From assembly GCA_030748495.1 (NCBI GenBank), contig JASMLX010000061.1, positions 1 through 36,125 of the forward strand: a stretch of DNA of 36,125 nt, in the 5' to 3' direction. Positions 15,212 through 23,049 of the stretch are shown here, one piece after another. Position 1 is the first letter of the stretch. Every line of letters begins with the position of its first letter. The notes beneath the pieces are model-generated. The model did no database searches, had not been told where the DNA came from, and saw nothing but the letters and a program-made list of their open reading frames with translations. The DNA comes from Candidatus Poribacteria bacterium. GTDB lineage: Bacteria; Poribacteria; WGA-4E; UBA9662. Made by a program: the position numbers and the translations under genes.

Positions 15212-16192
15212 TTAGGCCATCGCCCGGGAAAGAACAGCGTTCTGGTAGGTCTGCCGAATCTGTTCTACCGGTAATCCCTGAACCCCTTCCTGCGTAATGG
15301 TTTTGATAATCGGATAAATCTCTGATTTGACGTTTGCTCCACCAGTAGCAGCGTCAAACTCTGCAGCAGTATCGAGTAGTCGCAGTACAGTGTTAGTTGC
15401 CTGATTAAGATCCATTTGGGCTAGCGGCGTGTCAGACCAACGATCTAAGTAGTGCAGCACACCACGGATCCAAACTGATCCGGATCCAGAGGTGGCAAAA
15501 TCAACCGTTTCAAACTGCGCGCCCAAAACATCGTAGAAAAATATACGCCCAGCAGATGTGGACGCGGATGAATCTGCCAGGTACGATGGATCAAAGAGGG
15601 CCAAAATCGGAATTACACCACCAATACCCTGTAGAGCAAGAGACATATTATCTCGAATCAGGCGGGAGACCATCCGAATCTTGCCTTCAATGCTCAATTC
15701 TTGCAACTGACTCCGCCGAAAATACTGAAAGGAGTGCTCCAGTGTCCGTGCCATTTCATAGGCTACAGCGGGAGCACCGGCAATCGCCATTACCGAGTAT
15801 TCATCAATCTCTAACACTTTATCTGCCCGGTCGTGCATGACCACGTTACCAGCTGTAGCCCGTCGATCCCCAGCGACCATGACGCCGTCTTGGTACCGGA
15901 CAGCAACAACCGTAGTTCCCTCTGTTAACGATTGTTCGGGCGGGTTGGCCATTGTAACTGCGGAACCGAGTCCTGACAATCTTGTTAGCAAAGCGGTGTT
16001 TACTCCGTCAGAATTATTTTGCCCAAACTGCAATTGAATGCTATGTGCCTGAAGCAGATCTAGAAAGTTGCCCTGATAGTCAACCACTTGATCTACTAAC
16101 ACATGCTGGGTAGGCTTCGAGTCTGCTAGGTTGGGAGATTGCCTATTGGTGCGCATATCCAGGTTTTGGATAGAGAATAGAGGGTTGGGCAT
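15212..16192 (-). CDS. prcB: Proteasome beta subunit (Thr1 protease) with long propeptide
   Basis: PrcB supplies the proteolytic sites of the 20S core. The mature chain would begin at Thr93 (EGT-TVVAVRYQDG, cleavage before the first T of TTVVAV). Counting from there gives Thr1, Asp17 (AGDRRAT) and Lys33 (DRADK), the complete catalytic set. The 92-residue propeptide is longer than the roughly 57 residues of the mycobacterial one. Other typical parts are AIAGAPAVAYEMARTLEH, FATSGSGSVWIRG and GGANVKSEIYPIIK. The ATG is preceded by AAGG at five bases, 42 bases after ubact. It is 326 residues in total. Activity can be expected from sequence. Confidence 0.95.
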   Translation of the reverse strand: MPNPLFSIQNLDMRTNRQSPNLADSKPTQHVLVDQVVDYQGNFLDLLQAHSIQLQFGQNNSDGVNTALLTRLSGLGSAVTMANPPEQSLTEGTTVVAVRYQDGVMVAGDRRATAGNVVMHDRADKVLEIDEYSVMAIAGAPAVAYEMARTLEHSFQYFRRSQLQELSIEGKIRMVSRLIRDNMSLALQGIGGVIPILALFDPSYLADSSASTSAGRIFFYDVLGAQFETVDFATSGSGSVWIRGVLHYLDRWSDTPLAQMDLNQATNTVLRLLDTAAEFDAATGGANVKSEIYPIIKTITQEGVQGLPVEQIRQTYQNAVLSRAMA

Positions 16193-16234
16193 TGAGCCTT
16201 ATCCACTTCCAACTCTCCATCTATATCGGTTTGC

Positions 16235-16447
16235 TTATTCTCCAGTTCTCTGACGATAACGTTTAGACTGATCTTTATCAACCCGACGCATCCGACGCAT
16301 CAACTCTTTGGTGTCTGGTTTATCAATTTTTGGACGTTTGGGGCCGTCATCATCCCCGCTATCATCTGGGAGAAAAGGTTTTGTGGATCGTTGTTTTCGC
16401 TCCCGAAATAGAATCGAAGTTTCGAGGTTAAGGTAACGTCTATCCAT
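16235..16447 (-). CDS. ubact: UBact ubiquitin-like protein modifier
   Basis: This 70-residue, highly charged and probably disordered protein is the proteasome-targeting tag. The C-terminal half contains DGPKRPKIDKPDTKELMRRM and ends RYRQRTGE, the conserved signature of UBact, the Pup-like modifier of several Gram-negative phyla. Because it ends in Glu rather than Gln, PafA should conjugate it without prior deamidation. The N-terminal 15 to 20 residues (MDRRYLNLETSILFRERK) extend beyond what I recall for most UBact proteins. The start is well supported: GGAGG lies eight bases before the only possible ATG. The gene sits between dop and prcB as in classical pup loci. An overlapping open frame at 16300-16512 is a shadow. 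Confidence 0.92.
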   Translation of the reverse strand: MDRRYLNLETSILFRERKQRSTKPFLPDDSGDDDGPKRPKIDKPDTKELMRRMRRVDKDQSKRYRQRTGE

Positions 16448-16517
16448 TTAATTGTCCTCCGGTTTTCTTTTGTATTACTAACATGATAAAAAGAAAATTG
16501 TGGCCTCTGCAATATAT

Positions 16518-16559
16518 GATTTGAGTAGAGGCGAAAAATTGTTCACATCTACTCAAATC
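16518..16559 (-). promoter_or_regulatory. Perfect 12-bp inverted repeat between dop and ubact
   Basis: GATTTGAGTAGA (16518-16529) and TCTACTCAAATC (16548-16559) are exact complements around an 18-base loop. In the operon transcript the stem starts six bases after the dop stop and ends 70 bases before the ubact start. No T-run follows, so it is unlikely to be a simple terminator. It could stabilise the downstream RNA, mark a processing site or bind a regulator. A weak promoter (TTGCAG, 18 bases, TATCAT on the minus strand) follows it, which would let ubact be transcribed separately. Confidence 0.55.
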
Positions 16560-16565
16560 TCTTTG

Positions 16566-18182
16566 TTAAGTGGAAGGTTGATCGACATCAGAAATTTCGT
16601 TGACTCCAGCGATCAGTTCTTCAACTGTTTCCGATTGATCGAGAAGTCTGTTGTATCGATTAGCTGTTTCTGTGTCTGCCATATTGTTCATGTTGATAGT
16701 AGAGAGATTATTGGCTGAAGTACCCTGATTGTTAACTATTCGGCGTGATGATGGCAAGCTATTTTCTCCAGCTGGCACCTTAGCTCTTTGATTAGATTTG
16801 AGGGTGATGTGATCCCATTGAATGGATTCCACATAGTTGCCGAAGCGGTTGAGAACGGTACCACGGAAATAGGCTCGAGTATCCGCTGGTGGATTGTGGA
16901 TCGCATATTCAATTTGCTGATCAGTGACCAACCGGCGCATCATGCCTTGTGCTTCTAATCCGTAGTAGAGACTAATTTCGGGATCGATGTTGTGGTAAGC
17001 TAAATCTAGGCTCTGTAGCCACGGATCGTCCTGCTCAACCCCCTCCTCTTCTGCAAAAGTTTCCAGTAGCCACCTTTTTGCAACCCAGTCAAGCCGATCT
17101 GACAACTCCATTGGCTCAGCTTGCAGTTGGCTGAGTGTGGCTTCCCATTCGGTTAAGATCCAATCATTTTGTTCTATCGAAGGATCCAGGTATTTTCGCG
17201 CTAAATTCAGGTACTCACTTTGCATATCTACAGCAGAGGTGGTCAAACGGTTCCGTAGTTTGAACTCCCACTTGTAAGTCTGATCCCGGGAGATGTCTTT
17301 GATAGTCTGGATTGGATCTGCAATGGCGAATCGTTCTGGAATCAACCGTCTTTCGATTAGATCTATGACTAATGCTGTTGTCCCAATTTTGAGTGCGGTG
17401 GCATACTCTGACATATTAGCATCGCCTGCGATCCCGTGTAACCGACGATATTTGGCCAGGTCGGCATGAGGTTCATCGCGCGTATTAAAGATCGGGCGCC
17501 GGTGCATAGTATCAACGCTAACTTCCACCTGAAAAAAATCGGAACGTTGCGCTAACTGAAAGCAACCGAAGCTTTCCATTCCCGACTCAGATTCGATGCC
17601 AATTTTACCCGCCCCGGCATAGATCTGCCGGGTTACCAAAAAGGGCAACAAACTCTCTTTTAAATACTCAAACGGCACCTGCCGTTGCATCAGGTAGTTA
17701 TCGTGACAACCGTAGCTATGTCCTGAGAAATCGGTATTATTTTTATAGAGTTCTACTTGTTGTCCAGAGCTTTCTTTCCGACGTTCTGCACATTGGCGTA
17801 AAATGCGTTCGCCGGCTTTATCATGAGCGACCAGGTCAAATAGGTTTTGACATTCAGGCGTTGAGTATTCCGGATGAGCATGGTCGTTGTAAAGTCGCGC
17901 CCCATTGATCAAGATTCGGTCTCCCTTAATTTCGGCAAAGGATTCCGGGCGTTGCTGATCCTGCTCCTGGTATGCTTTTTCATCCGGGTGTTCATGTAAA
18001 ATATCTGCTTGAAACCCTCGTTCATCCCGCAACGGATCTTCACCTCGATAGTCCCACATCGGGCGAAAATCGTCGGAACGATAACTTTTAATCAGTTCAA
18101 CCGACTGTTGCACAGGGTCAGCGTCGGGTTGTCCTTCAACCGCAATACCGTATTCGGTTTCAATTCCAAAAAGTCTACTCAA
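16566..18182 (-). CDS. dop: Dop (depupylase/deamidase-type) enzyme of the UBact system
   Basis: The 538-residue protein is the second PafA/Dop-family member. Dop-specific features are the segment WDYRGEDPLRDERGF at about 43-57 with the following loop, NGARLYNDHAHPEYSTPE with Asp100, YKNNTDFSGHSYGCHDNYL, INTRDEP replaced by FNTRDEPHAD, and PPADTRAYFRG near the end. The N-terminus is MSRLFGIETEYG. Dop enzymes cleave the modifier-lysine isopeptide bond and, in Pup systems, deamidate Gln to Glu. The latter is not needed here. The start is a TTG (no ATG fits), with GGAG ten bases upstream. It follows the ATPase gene by 18 bases. A poorly conserved, Asn/Ser-rich segment (about residues 465-500) precedes the C-terminal helix. 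Confidence 0.92.
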   Translation of the reverse strand: MSRLFGIETEYGIAVEGQPDADPVQQSVELIKSYRSDDFRPMWDYRGEDPLRDERGFQADILHEHPDEKAYQEQDQQRPESFAEIKGDRILINGARLYNDHAHPEYSTPECQNLFDLVAHDKAGERILRQCAERRKESSGQQVELYKNNTDFSGHSYGCHDNYLMQRQVPFEYLKESLLPFLVTRQIYAGAGKIGIESESGMESFGCFQLAQRSDFFQVEVSVDTMHRRPIFNTRDEPHADLAKYRRLHGIAGDANMSEYATALKIGTTALVIDLIERRLIPERFAIADPIQTIKDISRDQTYKWEFKLRNRLTTSAVDMQSEYLNLARKYLDPSIEQNDWILTEWEATLSQLQAEPMELSDRLDWVAKRWLLETFAEEEGVEQDDPWLQSLDLAYHNIDPEISLYYGLEAQGMMRRLVTDQQIEYAIHNPPADTRAYFRGTVLNRFGNYVESIQWDHITLKSNQRAKVPAGENSLPSSRRIVNNQGTSANNLSTINMNNMADTETANRYNRLLDQSETVEELIAGVNEISDVDQPST

Positions 18183-18200
18183 GGGTTAGGTGCTCCAGTC

Positions 18201-19985
18201 TCAAATAACAGTTACGGCGCTCTGGCGGCGTTTGCTCTTCTCGGGTCGAATCGGTGCAACTTTAACTACATTTTCCGGCTCATAGTCGATTAGCCGCAGC
18301 CAATCTTCCACGCTATCGGTAGCAGGGAAAATATCGTTTTCACGGTATTCGTCTTCAATAGCCTGTTCCAGATCAGCTAATCTAATGCCAAATTTCTGGC
18401 CTTTCGTCTCAATAGCGCGTTTAATAGCTGATTCTTTGGCTCGCTGAACGATCGAGGCAACGATGGCACCACTACACAGGTCACCTCGATAAAGGACCTC
18501 ACGCCGACCACTCCGCAAGGATACCTCTATAAATCGGTTCTCGTCGTTCCGGGCAAACATCTGTTCTGAAACCAAATCGACGACGCTGGCGATGGCCACC
18601 TGGGCATCCATGTCTTCGGTTCCGATCAGGGATGACGAATCGGTTGGGCCGGTATGTTCTGTTAGAAGCTCTGGGCTCAACGGTAGATCTGGTGTTAAGT
18701 AGATCTGGAAAATATCTCTGGTTGCCAATCGGTCAGGCCGTTTGACTTTGATCTTGCGATCAATTCGACCCGGGCGAAGGATGGCCGGGTCAATTAGATC
18801 TGGACGATTAGTAGCCAGGATGATGACCACATCTTGCAAGGATTCAATGCCATCCATTTCTGCGCAAAACATCGGTACCACAGTATTCGAGATGTTGTGC
18901 GAACGTAGCGACCGGCGAGTGCCAAGAATCGATTCCGCCTCGTCAATAAAGACGAATGGGAAATACCCTTCGGCGCGTTTTTCTCTCGCAATCTGGAAAA
19001 TTTCACGCACTTTTCGCTCAGATTCACCCAACCACATATTTAAGATTTCGGGGCCTTTAATATGGAGGAAACAGCCTTCGACATCCAGGTCGGATTCGGA
19101 TTTCAGTTGTTGCGTCAGATTATAAGCCGTAGCTTTACCAATCAGGGTTTTTCCACAACCTGGTGGTCCATAAAGGAGAAACCCTTTGGGTAAAGAGAAG
19201 TGGAACTGCTCAAAAAGTTCTGGATGAAGTGTCGGTAACTCGATAGTATCTTTGATCTGCTGGATTGCATCTTCGTGGCCCCCGATTTTTAACCACGGCA
19301 CTTCAGGAACCTCATCGACATAGTATTCTTGAGTCTCTTGGCTATCGATCTTCTCGATTACAATCCGATAATTCGGATCAACTCGCACCTGATCGCCAGT
19401 TTTAAGTTTGACATTCGCTAGTTCGGCTGACCGCTGGAGAACGGATGAGTTTAATCCTTGCTCTTGTCCGATTTGTATTCGACCATCCGGGAGTAAATCC
19501 ACTGTCTTGACAATCGGACCTGCTTGCGCATAGCCGAGGTGGCCAATCAATACATAAGCCTCATTCAGCAAGACACTATAACCGATTTTCAACTCAGAAA
19601 GATCAACGGCGATATCGATATTGGTGTAATACTCGGTACCACCGGCGATCACATGGGCCGTTTCTTTGGTCGGCAGACCAATCAGTGTCCCGATTCGGTT
19701 GGCGGGGGCGGTCAGTTTATCAATTGCTTCTTGAAATTCTTCAATGGCTTCACGTGCTTCGTGGAAGGTAACTTCATCTTCCACAATTGATTGACGCAAC
19801 TGCAGGAGGGCTGACCGACGCATATCATCCTCATCAGTAACGTAAATTAACTGATTAACCAGCATTAATGAACGGTGAATAGCGTACGATTCATCGTCGT
19901 CAGGCTTTTGATCTTGGTCAACTTCGTCTTCCAGATCTCGGAAGCGGACGTTGCTTAAATCGTCAAGGTTCTGTTTTTTGCGCAT
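18201..19985 (-). CDS. mpa: Proteasome-associated AAA ATPase (ARC/Mpa)
   Basis: This hexameric unfoldase recognises tagged proteins and feeds them to the 20S core. With the ATG at 19985 it has 594 residues; the frame is also open to a TTG at 20018. Domains in order are a coiled coil (about 55-95, RQSIVEDEVTFHEAREAIEE), two OB folds (about 98-215), and an AAA domain with Walker A GPPGCGKT (273-280), Walker B FVFIDEAES (344-352) and RPGRIDRK. The C-terminus reads RRQSAVTVI. It therefore lacks the QYL or HbYX-like tail that actinobacterial Mpa uses to dock on the alpha ring. I preferred the ATG because the likely promoter (-10 at 20043-20048) leaves almost no leader for the TTG. It is the first gene of the operon. 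Confidence 0.9.
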   Translation of the reverse strand: MRKKQNLDDLSNVRFRDLEDEVDQDQKPDDDESYAIHRSLMLVNQLIYVTDEDDMRRSALLQLRQSIVEDEVTFHEAREAIEEFQEAIDKLTAPANRIGTLIGLPTKETAHVIAGGTEYYTNIDIAVDLSELKIGYSVLLNEAYVLIGHLGYAQAGPIVKTVDLLPDGRIQIGQEQGLNSSVLQRSAELANVKLKTGDQVRVDPNYRIVIEKIDSQETQEYYVDEVPEVPWLKIGGHEDAIQQIKDTIELPTLHPELFEQFHFSLPKGFLLYGPPGCGKTLIGKATAYNLTQQLKSESDLDVEGCFLHIKGPEILNMWLGESERKVREIFQIAREKRAEGYFPFVFIDEAESILGTRRSLRSHNISNTVVPMFCAEMDGIESLQDVVIILATNRPDLIDPAILRPGRIDRKIKVKRPDRLATRDIFQIYLTPDLPLSPELLTEHTGPTDSSSLIGTEDMDAQVAIASVVDLVSEQMFARNDENRFIEVSLRSGRREVLYRGDLCSGAIVASIVQRAKESAIKRAIETKGQKFGIRLADLEQAIEDEYRENDIFPATDSVEDWLRLIDYEPENVVKVAPIRPEKSKRRQSAVTVI

Positions 19986-20042
19986 CAAAAGTTCCCAGGC
20001 CCTGTTCCATCGAGTCAAAAGTACCTAGGCCGAAGTGGTTGT

Positions 20043-20071
20043 ATTCTAACACACCTTGGCATCAAGTACAA
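20043..20071 (-). promoter_or_regulatory. Candidate promoter of the UBact-proteasome operon
   Basis: On the minus strand TTGTAC (complement of 20066-20071) and TAGAAT (complement of 20043-20048) are 17 bases apart. The -10 is good and the -35 matches only at TTG. Transcription would start near 20036, about 50 bases before the ATG of the ATPase gene. Confidence 0.4.
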
Positions 20072-20097
20072 AAAATATTCAGAGCCAAAAGATGTTA

Positions 20098-20126
20098 TTG
20101 ACTCAACCAAGTATTAGTCGTATCAT
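20098..20126 (+). promoter_or_regulatory. Promoter of the SAM hydrolase gene
   Basis: TTGACT at 20098-20103 and TATCAT at 20121-20126 are separated by 17 bases, 32 bases before the ATG at 20159. It is divergent from the proteasome-operon promoter, and the two lie within 90 bases of each other. Confidence 0.55.
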
Positions 20127-20158
20127 AGAGCGATTGAGCCAGAAGACCACAAAACGGC

Positions 20159-20980
20159 ATGCCGGATATCACACCTATTATTACCTTGATGACCGATTTT
20201 GGTGAACAAGATACTTACGTTGGGACAATGAAAGGGGTTATTTTATCAATCTGTCCAGAAGCAAGGATAATAGATCTGACTCACCAGATTCCAGCTCAAG
20301 ATATTTGTGCGGCAGCTTTGCAATTGTCCAATGCTTACGCCTACTTTCCGCCCCAAACCGTTCACTTAATTGTGGTTGACCCAGGGGTCGGCAGTCAGCG
20401 CCAAGCCATCATCTGCCAGGTTGAAAATCAGACCTTCGTCTGCCCTGATAATGGTCTGTTGACTTTAATCGTACAACAAGCACCGATAGAGGCTTGTATC
20501 GCCATTCAAAATGGGACCTACTTTCTGCCTCAAGTTAGTCATACTTTTCATGGTCGCGATATTTTCGCACCGGTGGCTGCGCATCTGGCAAATGGAATAC
20601 CGATGTCTGAATTTGGACCGCCAGTAACGGATCTACGTCACCTCCAGTTGGCGAAACCGGATGTCAGTGAATCCCAGATTAAGGGTGAAATTATCTGGAT
20701 CGACCATTTCGGCAACGCAATTACAAACATCAGGCATCAGTATTTACAGATGATCGACCCAGAATTGAAATTACAGATTAACTTTCGGGATCAGCAAATT
20801 TCTCGACTCAGTGAATCCTACAGTGCTGTACCTGTTGGTACAACATTAGCACTCATCAGTAGTTTCGACTATCTGGAAATTGCGGTCAATCAGGGATCGG
20901 CTAACCAGATCTGCAACCTGTCCCTTGGCGATTCGGTTTTAGTTCAGCCAATAGCAGCTAAAACTACTATCAGTCGTTAA
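20159..20980 (+). CDS. S-adenosyl-L-methionine hydrolase (adenosine-forming; DUF62 family)
   Basis: The 273-residue protein belongs to the SAM hydroxide adenosyltransferase/chlorinase/fluorinase family. It opens with PIITLMTDFGEQDTYVGTMK, the family's substrate-binding start with Asp13. The residues D74 (VVDPGVGS), R81 and H131 (FHGRDIFAP) match the Asp-Arg-His set that activates water in the hydrolase branch. The second domain contains IIWIDHFGNAITNI. The likely reaction is SAM plus water to adenosine plus methionine; halogenase activity is less likely with this triad. The gene diverges from the proteasome operon. Whether the two are functionally linked is unknown. Confidence 0.88.
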   Translation: MPDITPIITLMTDFGEQDTYVGTMKGVILSICPEARIIDLTHQIPAQDICAAALQLSNAYAYFPPQTVHLIVVDPGVGSQRQAIICQVENQTFVCPDNGLLTLIVQQAPIEACIAIQNGTYFLPQVSHTFHGRDIFAPVAAHLANGIPMSEFGPPVTDLRHLQLAKPDVSESQIKGEIIWIDHFGNAITNIRHQYLQMIDPELKLQINFRDQQISRLSESYSAVPVGTTLALISSFDYLEIAVNQGSANQICNLSLGDSVLVQPIAAKTTISR

Positions 20981-21532
20981 AACAAGAAGTGACGAGACGT
21001 CTATCACCTGCTTTCCGACTTCCATTAAACCGACATGGTTTGAAATCCCATGGGTAATGGCGAGGTTAATATCATCGCAGTAACCCTATCGGAAATTGTC
21101 GATATACAGGAAAATAGATTAATGGAGTTGATAGACCTTGGAGGTGTGTCTAATCTACAATATGCCATAATAATATTAAGAGTTGTTGCAGCATCAAAAG
21201 TGATTTCCGACAACGAGTGACTATCAATCATCATTAAAGGCACGATAGAGTCTAACAACTATACCATCTGCTCAATCGTCCCGCAGATACAGTCTAAAGA
21301 AATCTGCCTTTTTTCGCACCATCAGCGATCCAATCCTTGCACAGCACAATCTTGTTAGCGACGCTCTTGACTTTAATCGATCAAGATCGAGAGTAATTTT
21401 CTTTATGATGTTCTTCATTTCAAATAGTAGACTCATAGAGTTGGGGCAGTTGCCCCTTTTAGCCTAACCTGTTTTACAACAAAACGTACAGCGATAGTAG
21501 AATTGTGCCCGTATGTGCTATGGACAACTAAC
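20981..21532. other. 550-base stretch without recognised gene
   Basis: No reading frame here looks like a real gene. Open frames of about 75 codons near 21025-21258 have no ribosome site or family likeness. An AT-rich part around 21160-21180 and a T-run near 21308 stand alone without a stable hairpin. Confidence 0.4.
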
Positions 21533-21574
21533 AACTGATAACTGATAACTGATAACTGATAACTGATAACTGAT
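21533..21574 (+). repeat. Six perfect copies of the heptamer AACTGAT
   Basis: The unit AACTGAT is repeated six times without a mismatch and ends 16 bases before the ATG of the downstream gene, just before its ribosome site AAAGGA. The unit length of seven means that slippage would change the leader length but not a reading frame. The repeat lies in the probable 5' leader. Confidence 0.9.
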
Positions 21575-21590
21575 AAAGGATAATTTTATT

Positions 21591-22631
21591 ATGTATATCT
21601 CAGAACTCGACACCCCTGCACTCACAGTTGATTTGGATATTCTGGAACGCAACATCGCGCAGATGGCCACGCTTTGTCAGAATCTAGACATTCCACTACG
21701 CCCTCACACCAAAACCCACAAAGTTCCACAAATCGCACAGATGCAGATCGAAGCTGGGGCACAGGGCATCACCTGTCAGAAAGTGGGTGAAGCTGAAGTA
21801 ATGGTGGCAGTTGGCATCGACGATATCCTGATCCCCTATAATATCGTAGGGAAACCCAAGTTGGAGCGGCTCATGCAGTTGGCTAAACAAGCTACCATCA
21901 CTGTAGCAGTTGATTCCGACATCACGGCCCGGGGGCTGTCGGAACAAGCCCAGAAAGATGGTGCTACCATTCAAGTAGTGGTCGAGATGGACACCGGTTC
22001 CAAACGCTGTGGTGTTCAGTCACCGCAGGCAGTACAGGCATTAGCACAAACCATTGTCGATTTACCAGGCCTCGATTTTCAGGGTGTCATGACCTATCCG
22101 AGTCGGCTGGAAGCTAAACCATTTATTGATGAGACCTTGGAGTTGCTCCGGAAAGATGGTATTTCAGTCTCCATGGTCAGCGGCGGTGGCACTGGTAGCG
22201 AGGTAAATTCCAAGCAGATTGGTTGCACCGAGACCCGTTCTGGTTCTTACATCTATGAAGGTATGCAGCGCATTGGACCAGAGACGGTTAATCCCGAAAC
22301 CTGTGCGCTTCGCATGATCGTCACGGTGGTAAGCACGCCTACTGCTAACCGCGTAATTACCGATGGCGGGATGAAGGCATTTACCAGCTATCCACCCACA
22401 CCCTACGGCTATATAATCGAGCAGCCGGAGGTTAAAATTTATGGTATGTCAGTCGAGCACGGCCATATCGATGTGAGCGGGTCGTCGCACCGGTTCCAAG
22501 TTGGTGAACAGTTATCAGTAATCCCAGTCCACCAAGGTATGACCAGTAATCTGCATGATGAACTGGTTGCCGTGCGTAATGGGCAGGTTGAGGCCATCTG
22601 GCCAATTGCGGGACGTGGGAAGGTGAAGTAA
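21591..22631 (+). CDS. D-threonine aldolase/D-serine dehydratase-like PLP protein (copy 1)
   Basis: The 346-residue protein has a fold-type III (alanine-racemase-like) barrel, followed by the beta domain of the D-serine dehydratase family. It starts with LDTPALTVDLDILERNI and carries the PLP-lysine region PHTKTHK at 38-44. Glycine-rich phosphate binding appears as VSGGGTGSE near 200, and the end of the family reads NLHDELVAVRNG, then VEAIWPIAGRGK. Relatives bind a metal through a His-x-Cys pair just before the NLHD motif. Here the pair position reads H-Q-G, so the cysteine is absent. AAAGGA precedes the ATG. It may act on a D-amino or 3-hydroxy-amino acid, but the exact reaction is not predictable. 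Confidence 0.8.
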   Translation: MYISELDTPALTVDLDILERNIAQMATLCQNLDIPLRPHTKTHKVPQIAQMQIEAGAQGITCQKVGEAEVMVAVGIDDILIPYNIVGKPKLERLMQLAKQATITVAVDSDITARGLSEQAQKDGATIQVVVEMDTGSKRCGVQSPQAVQALAQTIVDLPGLDFQGVMTYPSRLEAKPFIDETLELLRKDGISVSMVSGGGTGSEVNSKQIGCTETRSGSYIYEGMQRIGPETVNPETCALRMIVTVVSTPTANRVITDGGMKAFTSYPPTPYGYIIEQPEVKIYGMSVEHGHIDVSGSSHRFQVGEQLSVIPVHQGMTSNLHDELVAVRNGQVEAIWPIAGRGKVK

Positions 22632-22710
22632 AAGCGAGGGTGGAAACTACCGCTTTCTATGACGATTGGTGCGTAGCATAATTTAGGCGATTTACCGAGC
22701 TTTAGTTTTA

Positions 22711-23049
22711 CTAGTAGGTGTCAAATTCCGCCTGCTTATATACGTGTTTTTTTAGCAACCGGGCTTTTTCTTCTGTCGCGCCCGGGGGATTTCTATTCAA
22801 CCGAGTGCATTTTCCATTTTCATCTCGGGGGCAATGTGCACATACGTGATAAATACCCCAATTTACAGAATCATTCCTTCAAGATGGCTAGGATGGCATG
22901 AAACTGTGAGCAATAGTCTGGTAGCCGTCGTCACCAAAACCGTCAAATAATTTCGTCGCCTCAGTTGGTTCTTCGATAATTGTTCCGTTTATATGACCTT
23001 CATACAGGAATCGGCAATTATCTAGGAGTAGTTTATGATACAGGTTGGC
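22711..23049 (-). pseudogene. Unrecognised decayed gene with two in-frame stops
   Basis: A single minus-strand frame gives plausible protein over 113 codons, apart from TAG at 22888-22890 and TGA at 22879-22881. It reads NCRFLYEGHINGTIIEEP, then FDGFGDDGYQTIAHSFMPS, the two stops, then WGIYHVCAHCPRDENGKC, then TEEKARLLKKHVYKQAEF and a final TAG. The CAHCPRDENGKC part looks like a zinc-binding turn. I do not recognise the family. The absence of a start codon context and the stops argue for a remnant, possibly of a gene that once ran further upstream. Confidence 0.4.

Noticed and set aside
16300..16512. 70-codon minus-strand frame overlapping ubact in another frame
   Set aside because: The ubact frame has the ribosome site and the family signature; this one has neither.
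16598..16690. A second Pup-like modifier hidden at the 3' end of dop (MADTETANRYNRLL...)
   Set aside because: It is in frame with dop, resembles the normal Dop C-terminal helix, and lacks a GE, GQ or similar modifier ending.
18742..19125. 127-codon plus-strand frame inside the ATPase gene
   Set aside because: It covers the Walker A and B region antisense; a shadow frame.
20159..20980. Fluorinase or chlorinase instead of SAM hydrolase
   Set aside because: The Asp-Arg-His set typical of the hydroxide-transferring branch is present, so halogenase activity is the less likely reading.
21025..21258. 77-codon minus-strand frame in the gap after the SAM hydrolase gene
   Set aside because: It has no ribosome site, and neither strand shows protein-like composition.
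21533..21574. Heptamer array as a CRISPR-like array
   Set aside because: The units are 7 bases long with no spacers, and no cas genes are present.
22879..22890. Stop-codon recoding (TAG and TGA read as sense)
   Set aside because: All intact genes here end at ordinary stops, including TAG and TGA, and the affected frames also lack starts. Decay is the simpler explanation.
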